Below are positions 1-8,463 of a stretch of 30,487 nt of DNA, piece by piece. The position numbers were made by a program, and so were the translations under genes. Each line of letters starts with the position of its first letter. Within the stretch, counting starts at the first letter, position 1. The notes beneath the pieces were generated by a model, which was not told the DNA's origin, searched no databases, and worked only from the letters and a program-made list of their open reading frames with translations. The stretch is from JBIIJL01 sp044233795 (GTDB taxonomy: Bacteria > Pseudomonadota > Gammaproteobacteria > Legionellales > Legionellaceae), in the NCBI GenBank assembly GCA_044233795.1, contig JBIIJL010000019.1, positions 1 through 30,487 of the forward strand. The letters are read 5' to 3'.

Positions 1-1
1 A

Positions 2-1408
2 GTTTATCAAAGTGAAGAAGACAGCTATACCTCGCAAGGAGAGAAATTATATCAATTACATGAATGCGAGCTTACAACCTATGCGAAAAGACTTGGTGCT
101 CCAGTCTTTACTGGTCTTTCCGGTGATGCGTATGTTATTTTCAAATTTCTTACGACGTATTTAAAATTAAATCAAGCTGATTTCTTACAACTTAGAAAGG
201 CACTGGTTGCTTACTTGGTTGCCTTGCATGATCATTCGGTCATTGAGGTATTGCTGAGTATTAATATGGTGTTGGTGGATCCAGAATTTGCTTCGCTCTT
301 TGACTTTGATGTAAGGTCTTTTCTCATAAAGCTCGATGACTCTATGGATTATCAATGTGCAATTGCGACTATATTTGAGGACGTATTGTCCCCGTCTCAT
401 ATTAGCATTCGAAATCAGTGTGATAAATTTTTGTCTCATGATGAAACCCCAAGATGGTTAGGCTCGATCATAGAGCATTCAATCGATGAGTGGTTAAAAA
501 CGATTGAAACTGCAGGTCTTTATGGTGATCTTAAAGACCAATTGTTACTTGAACTTGCACAAGCTGCGCTTCGATGGAGGCAGCATCCAACGTGGGATCA
601 TCTTGATGATTTTAAACTCATAAATAGGCGGGTATTTCATGCAACTCGCAAAGAAATTCTAGCTTTTCTCGATGCAATAAGACAATCAAATGACGAGTTA
701 TTACGGGGTGTGTTATCTGAGGAGCAGGATGAGAGGTCTATTACCACGTTACAAAGTGTTGTAGAACTTTATTGCCACTCTAAATTTTCTAAGCAGCCCT
801 TAAAGATCGTAGGTAATGGCTTTGTGATTCGGGGAGCTGTTGGTTGTCATACAGGAAGAAGAGAAGCAAGGTCGAATGCTGAATTGATAAAGAACTTTGG
901 TCTTTGCTCAATTAAAGCAGGCTCTGTGTTGGAGTATCCTTTGTTGCTCTCAAGGGGGGGGTTTGCAGACGTCCCTCAGTGGGGAAGATCTCTAGACGTT
1001 TGCAATGGGGCTATTTTGTCAACCAAAGGATACACGCCACTGCTCAATTTTGCTTGGATATTAGCGGCAGCGCTGGCTAAGCAAGAGGTGTTTTTAGTTA
1101 GAATGGCTAATACAACAGTGTTTTCTGCTGTAGAGTTGTATGGATTTTTTCCTGCTATCGGACCTTTAAAGTTGTGTATGGAAGTCTATGTCTTATCTAC
1201 TTTTGGATACAAGATGACGAGTATTTCAGGACAAGGATTATGCTTTACCCCACCTAAAGAATTTCCTGAGATTAAATTGTTGGACATTTTGTCTGGGATA
1301 TCTGTTTTTCATGGGATGAAAGAGAGTGATTTAGTGATATTTATGAATCAGTTGTTTGATAAAACAGATGAAAAACAACCAGAACTAAAACCTGATTGCT
1401 TTGGCTAG
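2..1408 (+). CDS. Unrecognised protein, 5' end outside the window (candidate secreted effector or accessory protein)
   Basis: The frame is open from the first bases of the window to a TAG at 1406-1408, so at least 468 residues are present and the true start lies upstream. An internal TTG at 215 could be taken as a start, but coding sequence clearly continues to its left. I do not recognise the family. The visible part is mostly helical and acidic, with no signal peptide or obvious membrane span. A short stretch near the left edge (Gly-Leu-Ser-Gly, then His-Asp-His-Ser-x-x-Glu about 45 residues later) is the only motif-like pattern I noticed, and I would not assign a function from it. Large orphan proteins of this sort in Legionella are often Dot/Icm substrates, but that is inference only. 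The last 24 bases overlap the convergent DUF188 gene. Confidence 0.75.
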   Translation, partial: VYQSEEDSYTSQGEKLYQLHECELTTYAKRLGAPVFTGLSGDAYVIFKFLTTYLKLNQADFLQLRKALVAYLVALHDHSVIEVLLSINMVLVDPEFASLFDFDVRSFLIKLDDSMDYQCAIATIFEDVLSPSHISIRNQCDKFLSHDETPRWLGSIIEHSIDEWLKTIETAGLYGDLKDQLLLELAQAALRWRQHPTWDHLDDFKLINRRVFHATRKEILAFLDAIRQSNDELLRGVLSEEQDERSITTLQSVVELYCHSKFSKQPLKIVGNGFVIRGAVGCHTGRREARSNAELIKNFGLCSIKAGSVLEYPLLLSRGGFADVPQWGRSLDVCNGAILSTKGYTPLLNFAWILAAALAKQEVFLVRMANTTVFSAVELYGFFPAIGPLKLCMEVYVLSTFGYKMTSISGQGLCFTPPKEFPEIKLLDILSGISVFHGMKESDLVIFMNQLFDKTDEKQPELKPDCFG

Positions 1409-1837
1409 AATTTTATCCAGAGCATTTGCAAAATGCGCTTTTTCTTTTGCGCTAAAGGTACTGGGACCACCCACATTGACGCCACTTCCACGGAGCGTTT
1501 CTTTCATGTCGCGTAATCCTTTACGTTGATTGATGTTGTTTTCTGTGTAAAGCTCACCGCGAGGGTTGAGCGCTATTCCCTTTTTAGCAACGATCAATGC
1601 GGCCAGGGGAATGTCAGCAGTAACTACAAGATCATTGGGTTCTACATGGAGGACAATATAGGCATCGGCACTATCAAAGCCTTGACCAACCTTGATGGTT
1701 GTAATGAACGGAGATGGAGGAGTGCTAAGATGCGCGTTTGCAACGAGAATGAGAGATGTTTGCGTTCGACGAGCGGCGCGAAACAGGATGTCTTTGATAG
1801 TGTTCGGACATGCATCAGCATCAACCCATATTTTCAT
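1385..1837 (-). CDS. YaiI/YqxD family (DUF188) protein
   Basis: A 150-residue protein starting Met-Lys-Ile-Trp-Val-Asp-Ala-Asp-Ala-Cys-Pro, the N-terminal signature of the YaiI/YqxD (UPF0178, DUF188) family, which is related to PIN/NYN-type nuclease folds. Acidic residues in VDADACP, the DSADAYI stretch and the VVTADIPLA segment are conserved in the family and could bind metal. The length is normal (about 150). No biochemical role is established, so the product is best left as a conserved protein. It is convergent with the gene to its left and overlaps its end by 24 bases. No strong Shine-Dalgarno is visible before the ATG, which suggests weak translation or a leader that does not depend on one. 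Confidence 0.93.
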   Translation of the reverse strand: MKIWVDADACPNTIKDILFRAARRTQTSLILVANAHLSTPPSPFITTIKVGQGFDSADAYIVLHVEPNDLVVTADIPLAALIVAKKGIALNPRGELYTENNINQRKGLRDMKETLRGSGVNVGGPSTFSAKEKAHFANALDKILAKAIRF

Positions 1838-1942
1838 TTATGCTTGATTGTTTATTGATAGTCGTCGAAGCATAATCTAGATAAACAATATTTCCAAGTC
1901 ATGGTTCGTGTTAAGCTTCCATGAACAAGAGAGAGAATTACG

Positions 1943-2425
1943 ATGAAATCTATAGTATTAATTACGATGCTGTTAATGGTGGGAGTGGCGGATGCGAATG
2001 AAATTTTTCCAACGGGCTGTCTGCCCATTCTCGTTCATCAGGAAAGCCTCAAGCTGTCGGCTAAGAAACCACATCTTGTGATGATCCATAATCTTTCTCA
2101 GAGTGACCTTTGGATTACACATCCGGTATCAGACCCTGGGGCAAGTGCAGGTTTTAGTAGCCACTTAAAAGCGGGTAACTGGTCGGCGCTGTTGTTAGAA
2201 AAACAAGCTTTTGAGCTTAACTGTATTGAGTCGGTGCCAGGACACGAGCAACAAGTGCCTTGCGCGGGTCTTTTAGCTGCCTGCCAATGGCCAAAGGTTA
2301 AGTTGAGTAAAAATAATAAGGGTACATTTTGGGCTGGTGAGGATATGGCATTATCAGCATTAAAGGCCCATGTTGGCAGTCGGGGTATTGTTATTCTTAA
2401 AATAGAATCCCCGTCGTTAGAGTGA
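1943..2425 (+). CDS. Small exported Cys-containing protein, possibly EnhB-like
   Basis: A 160-residue protein with a classic signal peptide: Met-Lys, a hydrophobic core of about 14 residues, and a likely cut after Val-Ala-Asp-Ala-Asn near residue 19. The mature part has four cysteines and a Cys-Gln-Trp-Pro-Lys-Val motif near residue 117, and probably folds as a small disulfide-bonded domain in the periplasm or outer envelope. The ATG at 1943 follows a GAGAGAG stretch that can act as ribosome binding site. Size, signal peptide and the C-Q-(W/Y)-P pattern remind me of proteins annotated as enhanced-entry protein EnhB in Legionella. That is from memory and tentative. The gene stands alone between the minus-strand DUF188 gene and rnr. 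Confidence 0.7.
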   Translation: MKSIVLITMLLMVGVADANEIFPTGCLPILVHQESLKLSAKKPHLVMIHNLSQSDLWITHPVSDPGASAGFSSHLKAGNWSALLLEKQAFELNCIESVPGHEQQVPCAGLLAACQWPKVKLSKNNKGTFWAGEDMALSALKAHVGSRGIVILKIESPSLE

Positions 2426-2491
2426 CAATGGAAAAAGCATTGACTGGGTTCATTCATTTCTAGAACCTCAAGTGTTAGACTGAAATAAATG

Positions 2492-2525
2492 CATGCCTTC
2501 ATCTCAATTGTAATGAGGGGGCATG
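2492..2525 (+). promoter_or_regulatory. Hairpin in the rnr leader
   Basis: CATGCC (2492-2497) pairs with GGCATG (2520-2525), and an inner CTCA (2503-2506) pairs with TGAG (2514-2517). The structure lies about 40 bases before the rnr GTG and has no T run after it, so it is more likely an mRNA leader structure than a terminator. An AGGAG at 2528-2532 lies too far (33 bases) upstream to serve the GTG start directly. Confidence 0.35.
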
Positions 2526-2565
2526 GGTAGGAGTTAACTTAACTTAGCGAACGATGTGGTGATGA

Positions 2566-4764
2566 GTGCGTAAAAAATCGAAATCCTCTTTTAAAGAGAA
2601 AGACCCTTTCTATAAGCGCGAGAGCGAGAAATATGCTGTGCCTATTCCTAGCCGAGAGCTTATCTTGCAAGTCCTCGAAGAATTTGGTCGCCCCATGTCA
2701 CAAAATCAGTTAAATAAAGAGCTCGATGTCGATGAAGAAAGTCAACAAGAAGCGTTGGGGTTTCGTCTGCGAGCGATGCTCAGAGATGGCCAGCTCATGC
2801 AAGATAGGCGTGGGCGCTATTGTTTGCTTGAGCGCATCAATTTAAGACGAGGTACTATTCAAGCTCATCCAGATGGTTTTGGCTTTTTCATTCCTGATGA
2901 TGATGGTGATGACATGGTATTGTCTGCCAAGGAAATGCGTGCTGTCATGCATGGTGATGTGGTGCTAGCATATCAGGCCGGAGTCGATAGGCGCGGGCGC
3001 CCCGAAGGTAAAATTCACGAAGTTATTGAGCATGTTAACAAAAGTATTGTGGGGCGTTATTTTTCAGAACATGGTGTGGGTTTTGTGGTCCCTGACAGCA
3101 AACGATTGACTCAGGACATCTCAATTCCTGCAGAATGGAGTATGGATGCTAAAAATGGCCAGATTGTACTGGTTGAAGTATTGGCATATCCAAGCAAGCG
3201 CAATCAAGCCGTGGGCAAGATATTGCATATTCTTGGAGAGCATATGGCTCCGGGTATGGAAATAGAAGTTGCTATTTTAGCCCATGCAATCCCTGCAAAT
3301 TGGCCTGAAGACGTTGCAGAAGCAGTGGTCAAGATCCCTCAACACGTTGGACCTGAGGATCTTAAAGGTCGTACGGATTTACGCCATTTACCCTTTGTAA
3401 CGATTGATGGCGAAGATGCCAAGGATTTTGATGATGCGGTGTATTGTTACTCTAAAGATAAAGGAGGCTTTCAGCTATTAGTTGCTATTGCGGATGTGAG
3501 CCATTATGTTGCTATTGGGTCATCGCTTGATAAAGAAGCGGCTCGCCGCGGTAACTCGGTGTATTTTCCTGGACGTGTAGTTCCAATGTTACCAGAGGCA
3601 TTGTCTAACGGCATTTGTTCGCTAAATCCACAGGTTGATCGTTTGGCGATGGTGGTTGAGATGGCAATTGCAGCGGATGGAAAAATCAGTCGGTCACGCT
3701 TTTATCGAGCAGTGATTCATTCCCAGGCACGCCTAACCTACACCAAGGTTCATCAATGGCTGACGGATGGCGGTTCGGATCAAGCCCATGAAAAATTGTA
3801 TCCTATGCTACAAACCTTGCAAAAGCTCTATACCATATTACTGGCAACACGTAAAAGCCGTGGGGCAATGGATTTTGATAGTACCGAGACGCGGATAGAG
3901 TTTGATGATATGAGAAAGATACAACAAATTGTGCCTGTTGTGCGCAACGATGCGCATCGACTCATTGAGGAGTGTATGCTTGCGGCCAACGTTGCCACGG
4001 CAAGATTTCTTGAGAAAGCAAAAATACCTACATTGTATCGTGTTCACCCAGCACCTGAAGAAGACAAAGTTCTGGCATTGCGAAAATTTCTAGGTGAGTT
4101 GGGTATGACCCTTGGTGGTGGTAAAAAACCGCACCCCAAAGACTTTCAGGCGACGTTGGCGTCGATTGGCGATAGGCCAGAAAAGCATCTTATTGAAACG
4201 GTCATGTTGCGTTCTTTAAAGCAAGCGCAATATGTTGAATCAAATGATGGTCATTTTGGTCTTGCTTATTCAGCCTATACGCATTTTACCTCTCCTATCA
4301 GGCGGTATCCTGATTTACTGATTCACCGAGCTGTTGGTGCACTAATTGATAACCAATCGATAGACAAATTTTCCTATGCTGCTGATGATATGAGTCGTTT
4401 GGGCAAACATTGTTCCCTAACGGAGCGTCGTGCGGATGAAGCAACCCGTGAGGTTGTTACGTGGCTTAAGTGTGAATATATGCAAGATAAATTGGGGCAA
4501 GTGTATTCGGGGAGAATCTCAGCGGTGACAAGTTTTGGGATTTTTGTTGAACTAGATGAAATTTATGTGGAAGGTCTGGTGCATGTGACCTCTTTAAAAA
4601 ATGATTATTATTCCTTTGATGCTATCAAACATCGCCTGGTCGGCGAGCGTGGTGGTCATGTCTATCGTTTGGGTGATAAAATGACGGTACTTGTAGCGCG
4701 AGTTGATTTAGACGAACGCAAAATTGACTTTGAACCAGCAGAAGCAGAGATGGTTGATGAGTGA
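2566..4764 (+). CDS. rnr: Ribonuclease R
   Basis: A 732-residue 3'-5' exoribonuclease of the RNB (RNase II/R) family, active on structured RNA, mRNA decay intermediates and rRNA quality control. The N-terminus has the RNase R pattern (DPFYKRESEKYA, then IPSRE). Two cold-shock domains follow (about residues 70-220). The RNB domain holds the catalytic aspartates in DGEDAKDFDDAVY (about 280-291), and an S1 domain spans about 643-725. The chain ends right after S1, so it lacks the long lysine-rich tail of the 813-residue E. coli enzyme. The GTG at 2566 is the only reasonable start, since an in-frame TGA sits immediately before it. There is no good Shine-Dalgarno at normal distance, which implies weak or regulated initiation. 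It overlaps rlmB by 8 bases, as in many gammaproteobacteria. Confidence 0.96.
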   Translation: MRKKSKSSFKEKDPFYKRESEKYAVPIPSRELILQVLEEFGRPMSQNQLNKELDVDEESQQEALGFRLRAMLRDGQLMQDRRGRYCLLERINLRRGTIQAHPDGFGFFIPDDDGDDMVLSAKEMRAVMHGDVVLAYQAGVDRRGRPEGKIHEVIEHVNKSIVGRYFSEHGVGFVVPDSKRLTQDISIPAEWSMDAKNGQIVLVEVLAYPSKRNQAVGKILHILGEHMAPGMEIEVAILAHAIPANWPEDVAEAVVKIPQHVGPEDLKGRTDLRHLPFVTIDGEDAKDFDDAVYCYSKDKGGFQLLVAIADVSHYVAIGSSLDKEAARRGNSVYFPGRVVPMLPEALSNGICSLNPQVDRLAMVVEMAIAADGKISRSRFYRAVIHSQARLTYTKVHQWLTDGGSDQAHEKLYPMLQTLQKLYTILLATRKSRGAMDFDSTETRIEFDDMRKIQQIVPVVRNDAHRLIEECMLAANVATARFLEKAKIPTLYRVHPAPEEDKVLALRKFLGELGMTLGGGKKPHPKDFQATLASIGDRPEKHLIETVMLRSLKQAQYVESNDGHFGLAYSAYTHFTSPIRRYPDLLIHRAVGALIDNQSIDKFSYAADDMSRLGKHCSLTERRADEATREVVTWLKCEYMQDKLGQVYSGRISAVTSFGIFVELDEIYVEGLVHVTSLKNDYYSFDAIKHRLVGERGGHVYRLGDKMTVLVARVDLDERKIDFEPAEAEMVDE

Positions 4765-5506
4765 GCAGTATATTTACGGTATCCACGCAGTAGAAGCGCT
4801 GCTGGGTAATCCCCGTCGGTTGACCAGGATGCTGTTTATTAATCAAGACCGAATTGATGAGCGCATTGAACCGTTGCTTCTTATCGCAGCTGAAAAACAT
4901 ATTCGGGTGGCGCGCTTAAGTCTACAAAAATTGAACCAACGTTTTCCTGACGTTGTTCATCAAGGCATTGTGGCAGCGGCCGATCCCCTGCCTAACTTTA
5001 TTGAGCATGATCTTGAGTCTTTAGTAGCCTCGAGCAAAATTCCTGCACTAATTCTTATTCTTGATGGGGTAACGGATCCACATAATTTGGGGGCGTGTTT
5101 AAGGAGTGCAGATGCTGCAGGAGTTGATTTTGTGGTTATTCCAAAGGATAAAAATGCAAGCATAACTGCTGTGGTGAGTAAAGTTGCCTGTGGAGCCGCT
5201 GAGTCAGTTCCTGTTGTTAAAGTCACTAATTTAGCGCGTGCAATGGACGTCCTTAAACACGCAGGTGTGTGGATTTATGGTGCGGCAGGCGAAGCCAAAA
5301 GTTCAATTTTTGCGCTGGATTGCTCCACTTCTGTTGCCTTGGTGATGGGGGCAGAAGATAAAGGTCTGCGCCATTTAACCCGTGAGCGCTGCGATGGGCT
5401 GTTTGCGTTACCGATGCAAGGGAGTGTTAGCAGTTTGAATGTCTCAGTAGCCACTGGCATTTCGTTATTTGAAGTTGTACGTCAAAGAATATCAGCCACT
5501 CAATGA
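4757..5506 (+). CDS. rlmB: 23S rRNA (guanosine-2'-O-)-methyltransferase RlmB
   Basis: A 249-residue SPOUT-class methyltransferase that modifies the 2'-O of G2251 in the peptidyl-transferase P loop of 23S rRNA. The N-terminal substrate-binding domain starts at YIYGIHAVEALL. The trefoil knot shows LDGVTDPHNLGACLRSADAAG (motif 1), LVMGAEDKGL (motif 2) and SVSSLNVSVATGI (motif 3), the SAM-binding knot. A frame extension to a TTG at 4724 exists, but the ATG at 4757 begins the family-typical MSEQ-IYG sequence and lies inside the last codons of rnr (8-base overlap), so the two genes should be translationally coupled. The neighbouring argD gene converges from the right with only 10 bases between. Confidence 0.96.
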   Translation: MSEQYIYGIHAVEALLGNPRRLTRMLFINQDRIDERIEPLLLIAAEKHIRVARLSLQKLNQRFPDVVHQGIVAAADPLPNFIEHDLESLVASSKIPALILILDGVTDPHNLGACLRSADAAGVDFVVIPKDKNASITAVVSKVACGAAESVPVVKVTNLARAMDVLKHAGVWIYGAAGEAKSSIFALDCSTSVALVMGAEDKGLRHLTRERCDGLFALPMQGSVSSLNVSVATGISLFEVVRQRISATQ

Positions 5507-5516
5507 TGCATTCGAT

Positions 5517-6695
5517 TTAACCTTTTTGTGTTGCTGAAAACGCATGCAGGGTTAGGACCAAGCGTCTAACAAGCTCTTCAACCTCTTGTTCATTGATGGT
5601 AAGTGCTGGTAGCAATCTTATAACATATTCTGCAGTCACATTGAGCAAGATGCCATGCTCTAATCCCAATAATTTTAAAGAAGCAGCAGGCTTGTCCAAG
5701 GCAACGCCTAGCATTAGACCTTTACCCCTAATTGTTTGTACATTCGGATGATCACTTAGTTCATGGATAAGCCTCTCGCGAAGAAGAGCGCTCATCTTAA
5801 CTGCATTGTCACAGAGATTATCACGAACTATCACATCAAGTACGGTTAGGGCGGTCGCACATGCAAGAGGATTGCCGCCAAATGTTGACCCGTGTTTGCC
5901 AGGTTTAAATAAATCACAGGCTTTACCATTCATCAAACAAGCGCTGATAGGCATCCCGTTACCTAATCCTTTGGCAGTAGTGAGAATATCTGGCGATATC
6001 CCATAGTCCATATAAGCAAATAACTTCCCAGTACGGCCATTGCCAGTTTGGATTTCGTCTAAAATGAGTAACCATTGATGCTTCTCACAAAGCGCAGCTA
6101 AAGTCTTAAGATAGCCTTCTTCAGCGACGATAATGCCACCTTCACCTTGAATGGGCTCGAGCATTACGGCAACAATATCTTCACGGTTCTCAGCGATAGT
6201 TTGTATCGCATTGATGTCGTTAAATGGTGCACGCACAAATCCAGAAACAAAAGGTTCAAAACCTGCACGGACTTTGCGACTTGCGGTGGCCGTCAGCGTG
6301 GCCATGGTGCGGCCATGAAATGCCCCATCCATTACAATGATAGACGGTGTTTCAATGCCTTTGCTATGCCCATAGAGGCGGGCCAATTTGATGGCTGCCT
6401 CATTTGCTTCAGCGCCAGAATTTCCAAAAAAAACCTGTTTCATCCCTGTCAGGTTTGTGAGTCTTTCTGCAAGCTTTTCTTGTAAGGGGATGTGAAAGGC
6501 GTTCGAAGTATGAATGAGTTTTGTAACTTGCTGCTGCATCGTGCGGATGATATCGGGATGGGTATGTCCTAGACCATTCACCGCGATGCCGCTAAAGCTA
6601 TCAAGGTATTGATTTCCTTGTTCATCAAAAACCCAAACGCCCTCACCTTGAGTGAGGGCTATGGGTAATGGATTGTAGGTGGTTATCAAGCCCAC
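5517..6695 (-). CDS. argD: Acetylornithine aminotransferase (class III, ArgD family)
   Basis: A 392-residue PLP-dependent class III aminotransferase converting N-acetylglutamate semialdehyde to N-acetylornithine in arginine synthesis; it may also act on succinyl-diaminopimelate precursors. Visible motifs: GNSGAEANEAAIK (about 91-103), FHGRT (127-130), LDEIQTGNGRTGK (212-224, Asp213 holding the PLP nitrogen) and the Schiff-base lysine Lys242 in TTAKGLGNG. Length matches ArgD. The start is a GTG at 6695 with AAGGAT upstream; the in-frame TAA just behind it limits any extension. It lies 12 bases after sodB on the same strand and is probably cotranscribed with it, an unusual pairing. Other class III transaminases with similar motifs cannot be fully excluded. 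Confidence 0.9.
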   Translation of the reverse strand: MGLITTYNPLPIALTQGEGVWVFDEQGNQYLDSFSGIAVNGLGHTHPDIIRTMQQQVTKLIHTSNAFHIPLQEKLAERLTNLTGMKQVFFGNSGAEANEAAIKLARLYGHSKGIETPSIIVMDGAFHGRTMATLTATASRKVRAGFEPFVSGFVRAPFNDINAIQTIAENREDIVAVMLEPIQGEGGIIVAEEGYLKTLAALCEKHQWLLILDEIQTGNGRTGKLFAYMDYGISPDILTTAKGLGNGMPISACLMNGKACDLFKPGKHGSTFGGNPLACATALTVLDVIVRDNLCDNAVKMSALLRERLIHELSDHPNVQTIRGKGLMLGVALDKPAASLKLLGLEHGILLNVTAEYVIRLLPALTINEQEVEELVRRLVLTLHAFSATQKG

Positions 6696-6707
6696 GATGC
6701 ATGATCC

Positions 6708-7286
6708 TTAAGCGAGCAAGCTTTCAACAAACGACCAATTGACGAGGCTCCAAAAAGCTTTAAGATAATCTGGGCGTAAATTTCTATAGTCGATATAATA
6801 AGCATGCTCCCAAACATCACAGGTCAACAGAGCAGTCAATCCTTGAGTCATGGGCGTATTTGCATTACTTGTACTGATCAAAGATAACTGTCCTTGGGTA
6901 TCTTGAACAAGCCAAGCCCAACCAGATCCAAAGGTTGTGAGAGCAGTTTTAGTAAATTGCTCTTTGAATGCGGCAAAAGAGCCAAAGGTTCTATTGAGCT
7001 CTTCACCAAGCTTTCCTTTGGGCTCTCCGCCTCCCTCTGGACTTAAACAGTTCCAGTAAAACGTGTGATTCCATACTTGCGCAGCATTATTAAAAATACC
7101 AGCAGATGACTTTGTGATGACATCTTCTAAAGACATTTCAGCAAACTCAGTTCCGGTAACCAGGCTATTTAAGTTATTAACGTAAGCACTGTGGTGTTTG
7201 CCATAATGATATTCAACGGTCTCTTTGGAAATATGGGGCGCCAATGCGTCCATCTCATACGGTAAAGGGGGTAGGGTAAAGCTCAT
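6708..7286 (-). CDS. sodB: Superoxide dismutase [Fe]
   Basis: A 192-residue cytoplasmic iron superoxide dismutase, close to E. coli SodB along its length. Metal ligands are in the expected places when numbered from MSFTLPPLPY: His27, His74 (AQVWNHTFYW), Asp157 and His161 (DVWEHAYYIDY). The FNNAAQVWNHTFYW segment and lack of Mn-type signature residues favour Fe. An ATG twelve bases further upstream (7298) is possible, but the conserved start is at 7286, with GGAG nine bases before it. A sigma-70-like promoter lies just upstream (7319-7346). argD follows after 12 bases. The neighbours across the divergent promoter, grxD and ahpC, are also redox genes. Confidence 0.96.
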   Translation of the reverse strand: MSFTLPPLPYEMDALAPHISKETVEYHYGKHHSAYVNNLNSLVTGTEFAEMSLEDVITKSSAGIFNNAAQVWNHTFYWNCLSPEGGGEPKGKLGEELNRTFGSFAAFKEQFTKTALTTFGSGWAWLVQDTQGQLSLISTSNANTPMTQGLTALLTCDVWEHAYYIDYRNLRPDYLKAFWSLVNWSFVESLLA

Positions 7287-7318
7287 TGTGGTCTCCATGA
7301 ATCCTTAATCAAGGACCT

Positions 7319-7346
7319 AGTGTAACAGGATAAATGACAGTTTCAA
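7319..7346 (-). promoter_or_regulatory. Candidate sigma-70 promoter for sodB-argD
   Basis: On the minus strand, TTGAAA (7346-7341) and TACACT (7324-7319) are 16 bases apart. Transcription would start about 20-25 bases before the sodB ATG, giving a short leader. No Fur-box-like palindrome is obvious here. Confidence 0.5.
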
Positions 7347-7390
7347 TGTTGATCTTTTGCATGTTCTAATGCAGAGAGTTAGCCAGCAGG

Positions 7391-7419
7391 TTGCGGGATG
7401 GGTTGAAATTCGCCATAAT
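7391..7419 (+). promoter_or_regulatory. Candidate promoter for grxD
   Basis: TTGCGG (7391-7396) and CATAAT (7414-7419) are spaced by 17 bases, placing a start near 7426, about 26 bases before the GTG of grxD. The -35 is weak, so this could need an activator. It lies back to back with the sodB promoter. Confidence 0.4.
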
Positions 7420-7451
7420 CAGCGTTTATTTTCGAGAACAAAGGTGCGATC

Positions 7452-7769
7452 GTGGAGACTCTTGACAAAATAAAGCAGCAACTCGCAGAAAATGCGATAC
7501 TTTTATATATGAAGGGTACACCTAAAATGCCCCAGTGTGGGTTTTCAGCTCGGGCAGTGAAGTGTATTGATGCATGTGGTGTAGATTTTGCCTATGTTGA
7601 CATTTTAGCGAACCAGGATATTCGGCAAACTTTGCCACAATATGCTGATTGGCCCACTTTCCCACAGCTTTATGTGAAAGGTGAGCTGATTGGTGGGTCA
7701 GATATTATTGTTGAAATGTATGAGCAAGGGGAGCTTGAGCCTCTATTGCGAGAGGCTGTTGCGGCATAA
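7452..7769 (+). CDS. grxD: Monothiol glutaredoxin (Grx4/GrxD type)
   Basis: A 105-residue monothiol glutaredoxin with the CGFS active site (Cys29) preceded by KGTPKMPQ and followed by the WPTFPQLYVKGELIGGSDI glutathione-binding region, matching E. coli GrxD almost end to end. The family carries and transfers [2Fe-2S] clusters, bridged by two glutathiones, and interacts with BolA proteins. The GTG start at 7452 is preceded by AAAGG and fits the family N-terminus. A hairpin with a T run lies between it and the peroxiredoxin gene, so readthrough into ahpC may be partial. Confidence 0.95.
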   Translation: METLDKIKQQLAENAILLYMKGTPKMPQCGFSARAVKCIDACGVDFAYVDILANQDIRQTLPQYADWPTFPQLYVKGELIGGSDIIVEMYEQGELEPLLREAVAA

Positions 7770-7794
7770 GCTATCATATTTTTGAATACAAGTT

Positions 7795-7816
7795 CACTCT
7801 CCAGCGAGGGTGTTTT
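7795..7816 (+). terminator. Candidate intrinsic terminator or attenuator after grxD
   Basis: CACTCTC (7795-7801) and GAGGGTG (7806-7812) form a 7-bp stem with one G-T pair around a 4-base loop, followed by TTTTATT. It sits 26 bases after the grxD stop and 30 bases before the ahpC start. Confidence 0.5.
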
Positions 7817-7845
7817 ATTAACATATTAATGAATGGAGATATAAT

Positions 7846-8451
7846 ATGAGCGTTTTAGTTGGCCGCAAGGCTCCAGATTTTACAGTTCCTGCTGTGTTGG
7901 GCAACGGTGAAATTGTCGATAAATTTAATTTGCACGATGCATTGAAAGATAGATATGGGTTGGTTTTTTTCTACCCCCTAGACTTTACTTTTGTATGTCC
8001 TTCTGAGTTGATTGCACTAGATCATCGTATGGATGATTTTAAACGCAGGGGCGTTGAAGTGGTTGCGGTCTCTATTGACTCTCATTTTACACACAATGCA
8101 TACCGCAACACTTCAACCAAGGATGGTGGAATTGGGCACGTGCAATATACCTTGGCTGCGGATATGACCCATGCAATTTGTCAAGCTTATGGCGTCGAGC
8201 ACCCTGTTGCAGGTGTTGCGTTTCGTGGAGCGTTTGTGATTGATAAAAATGGTGTCGTACGCTCTCAAATCGTCAATGATTTGCCGATAGGGCGCAATAT
8301 TGACGAATTATTACGCATCATCGATGCAGTTCAACATTTTGAGGATCATGGTGAAGTTTGTCCTGCAGGTTGGCAAAAAGGTAAAGCCGGGATGAAAGCC
8401 TCTCCTAAAGGAGTTCAAGAGTATCTCTCAGAGAACGCCGACGCGTTGTAG
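7846..8451 (+). CDS. ahpC: 2-Cys peroxiredoxin (AhpC/Prx1 type)
   Basis: A 201-residue typical 2-Cys peroxiredoxin that reduces hydrogen peroxide and organic peroxides. The peroxidatic Cys51 lies in YPLDFTFVCPSE, and the resolving Cys172 in GEVCPAGW. The mid-section AYGVEHPVAGVAFRGAFVID, with an Arg after the FRG turn, is normal for the Prx1/AhpC class. The C-terminus runs past the resolving Cys as expected of the inactivation-sensitive type. GGAG lies eight bases before the ATG. No AhpD or AhpF gene is adjacent, so the electron donor is probably thioredoxin (a trxA is present at 26.3 kb); that is inference. Legionella has more than one ahpC, and the symbol does not say which paralogue this is. 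Confidence 0.93.
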   Translation: MSVLVGRKAPDFTVPAVLGNGEIVDKFNLHDALKDRYGLVFFYPLDFTFVCPSELIALDHRMDDFKRRGVEVVAVSIDSHFTHNAYRNTSTKDGGIGHVQYTLAADMTHAICQAYGVEHPVAGVAFRGAFVIDKNGVVRSQIVNDLPIGRNIDELLRIIDAVQHFEDHGEVCPAGWQKGKAGMKASPKGVQEYLSENADAL

Positions 8452-8463
8452 ACCCTGTTGATA

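Noticed and set aside
1526..1858. Plus-strand ORF of 110 codons opposite the DUF188 gene
   Set aside because: It lies antisense within a clear DUF188 gene, has no family features, and is a shadow frame.
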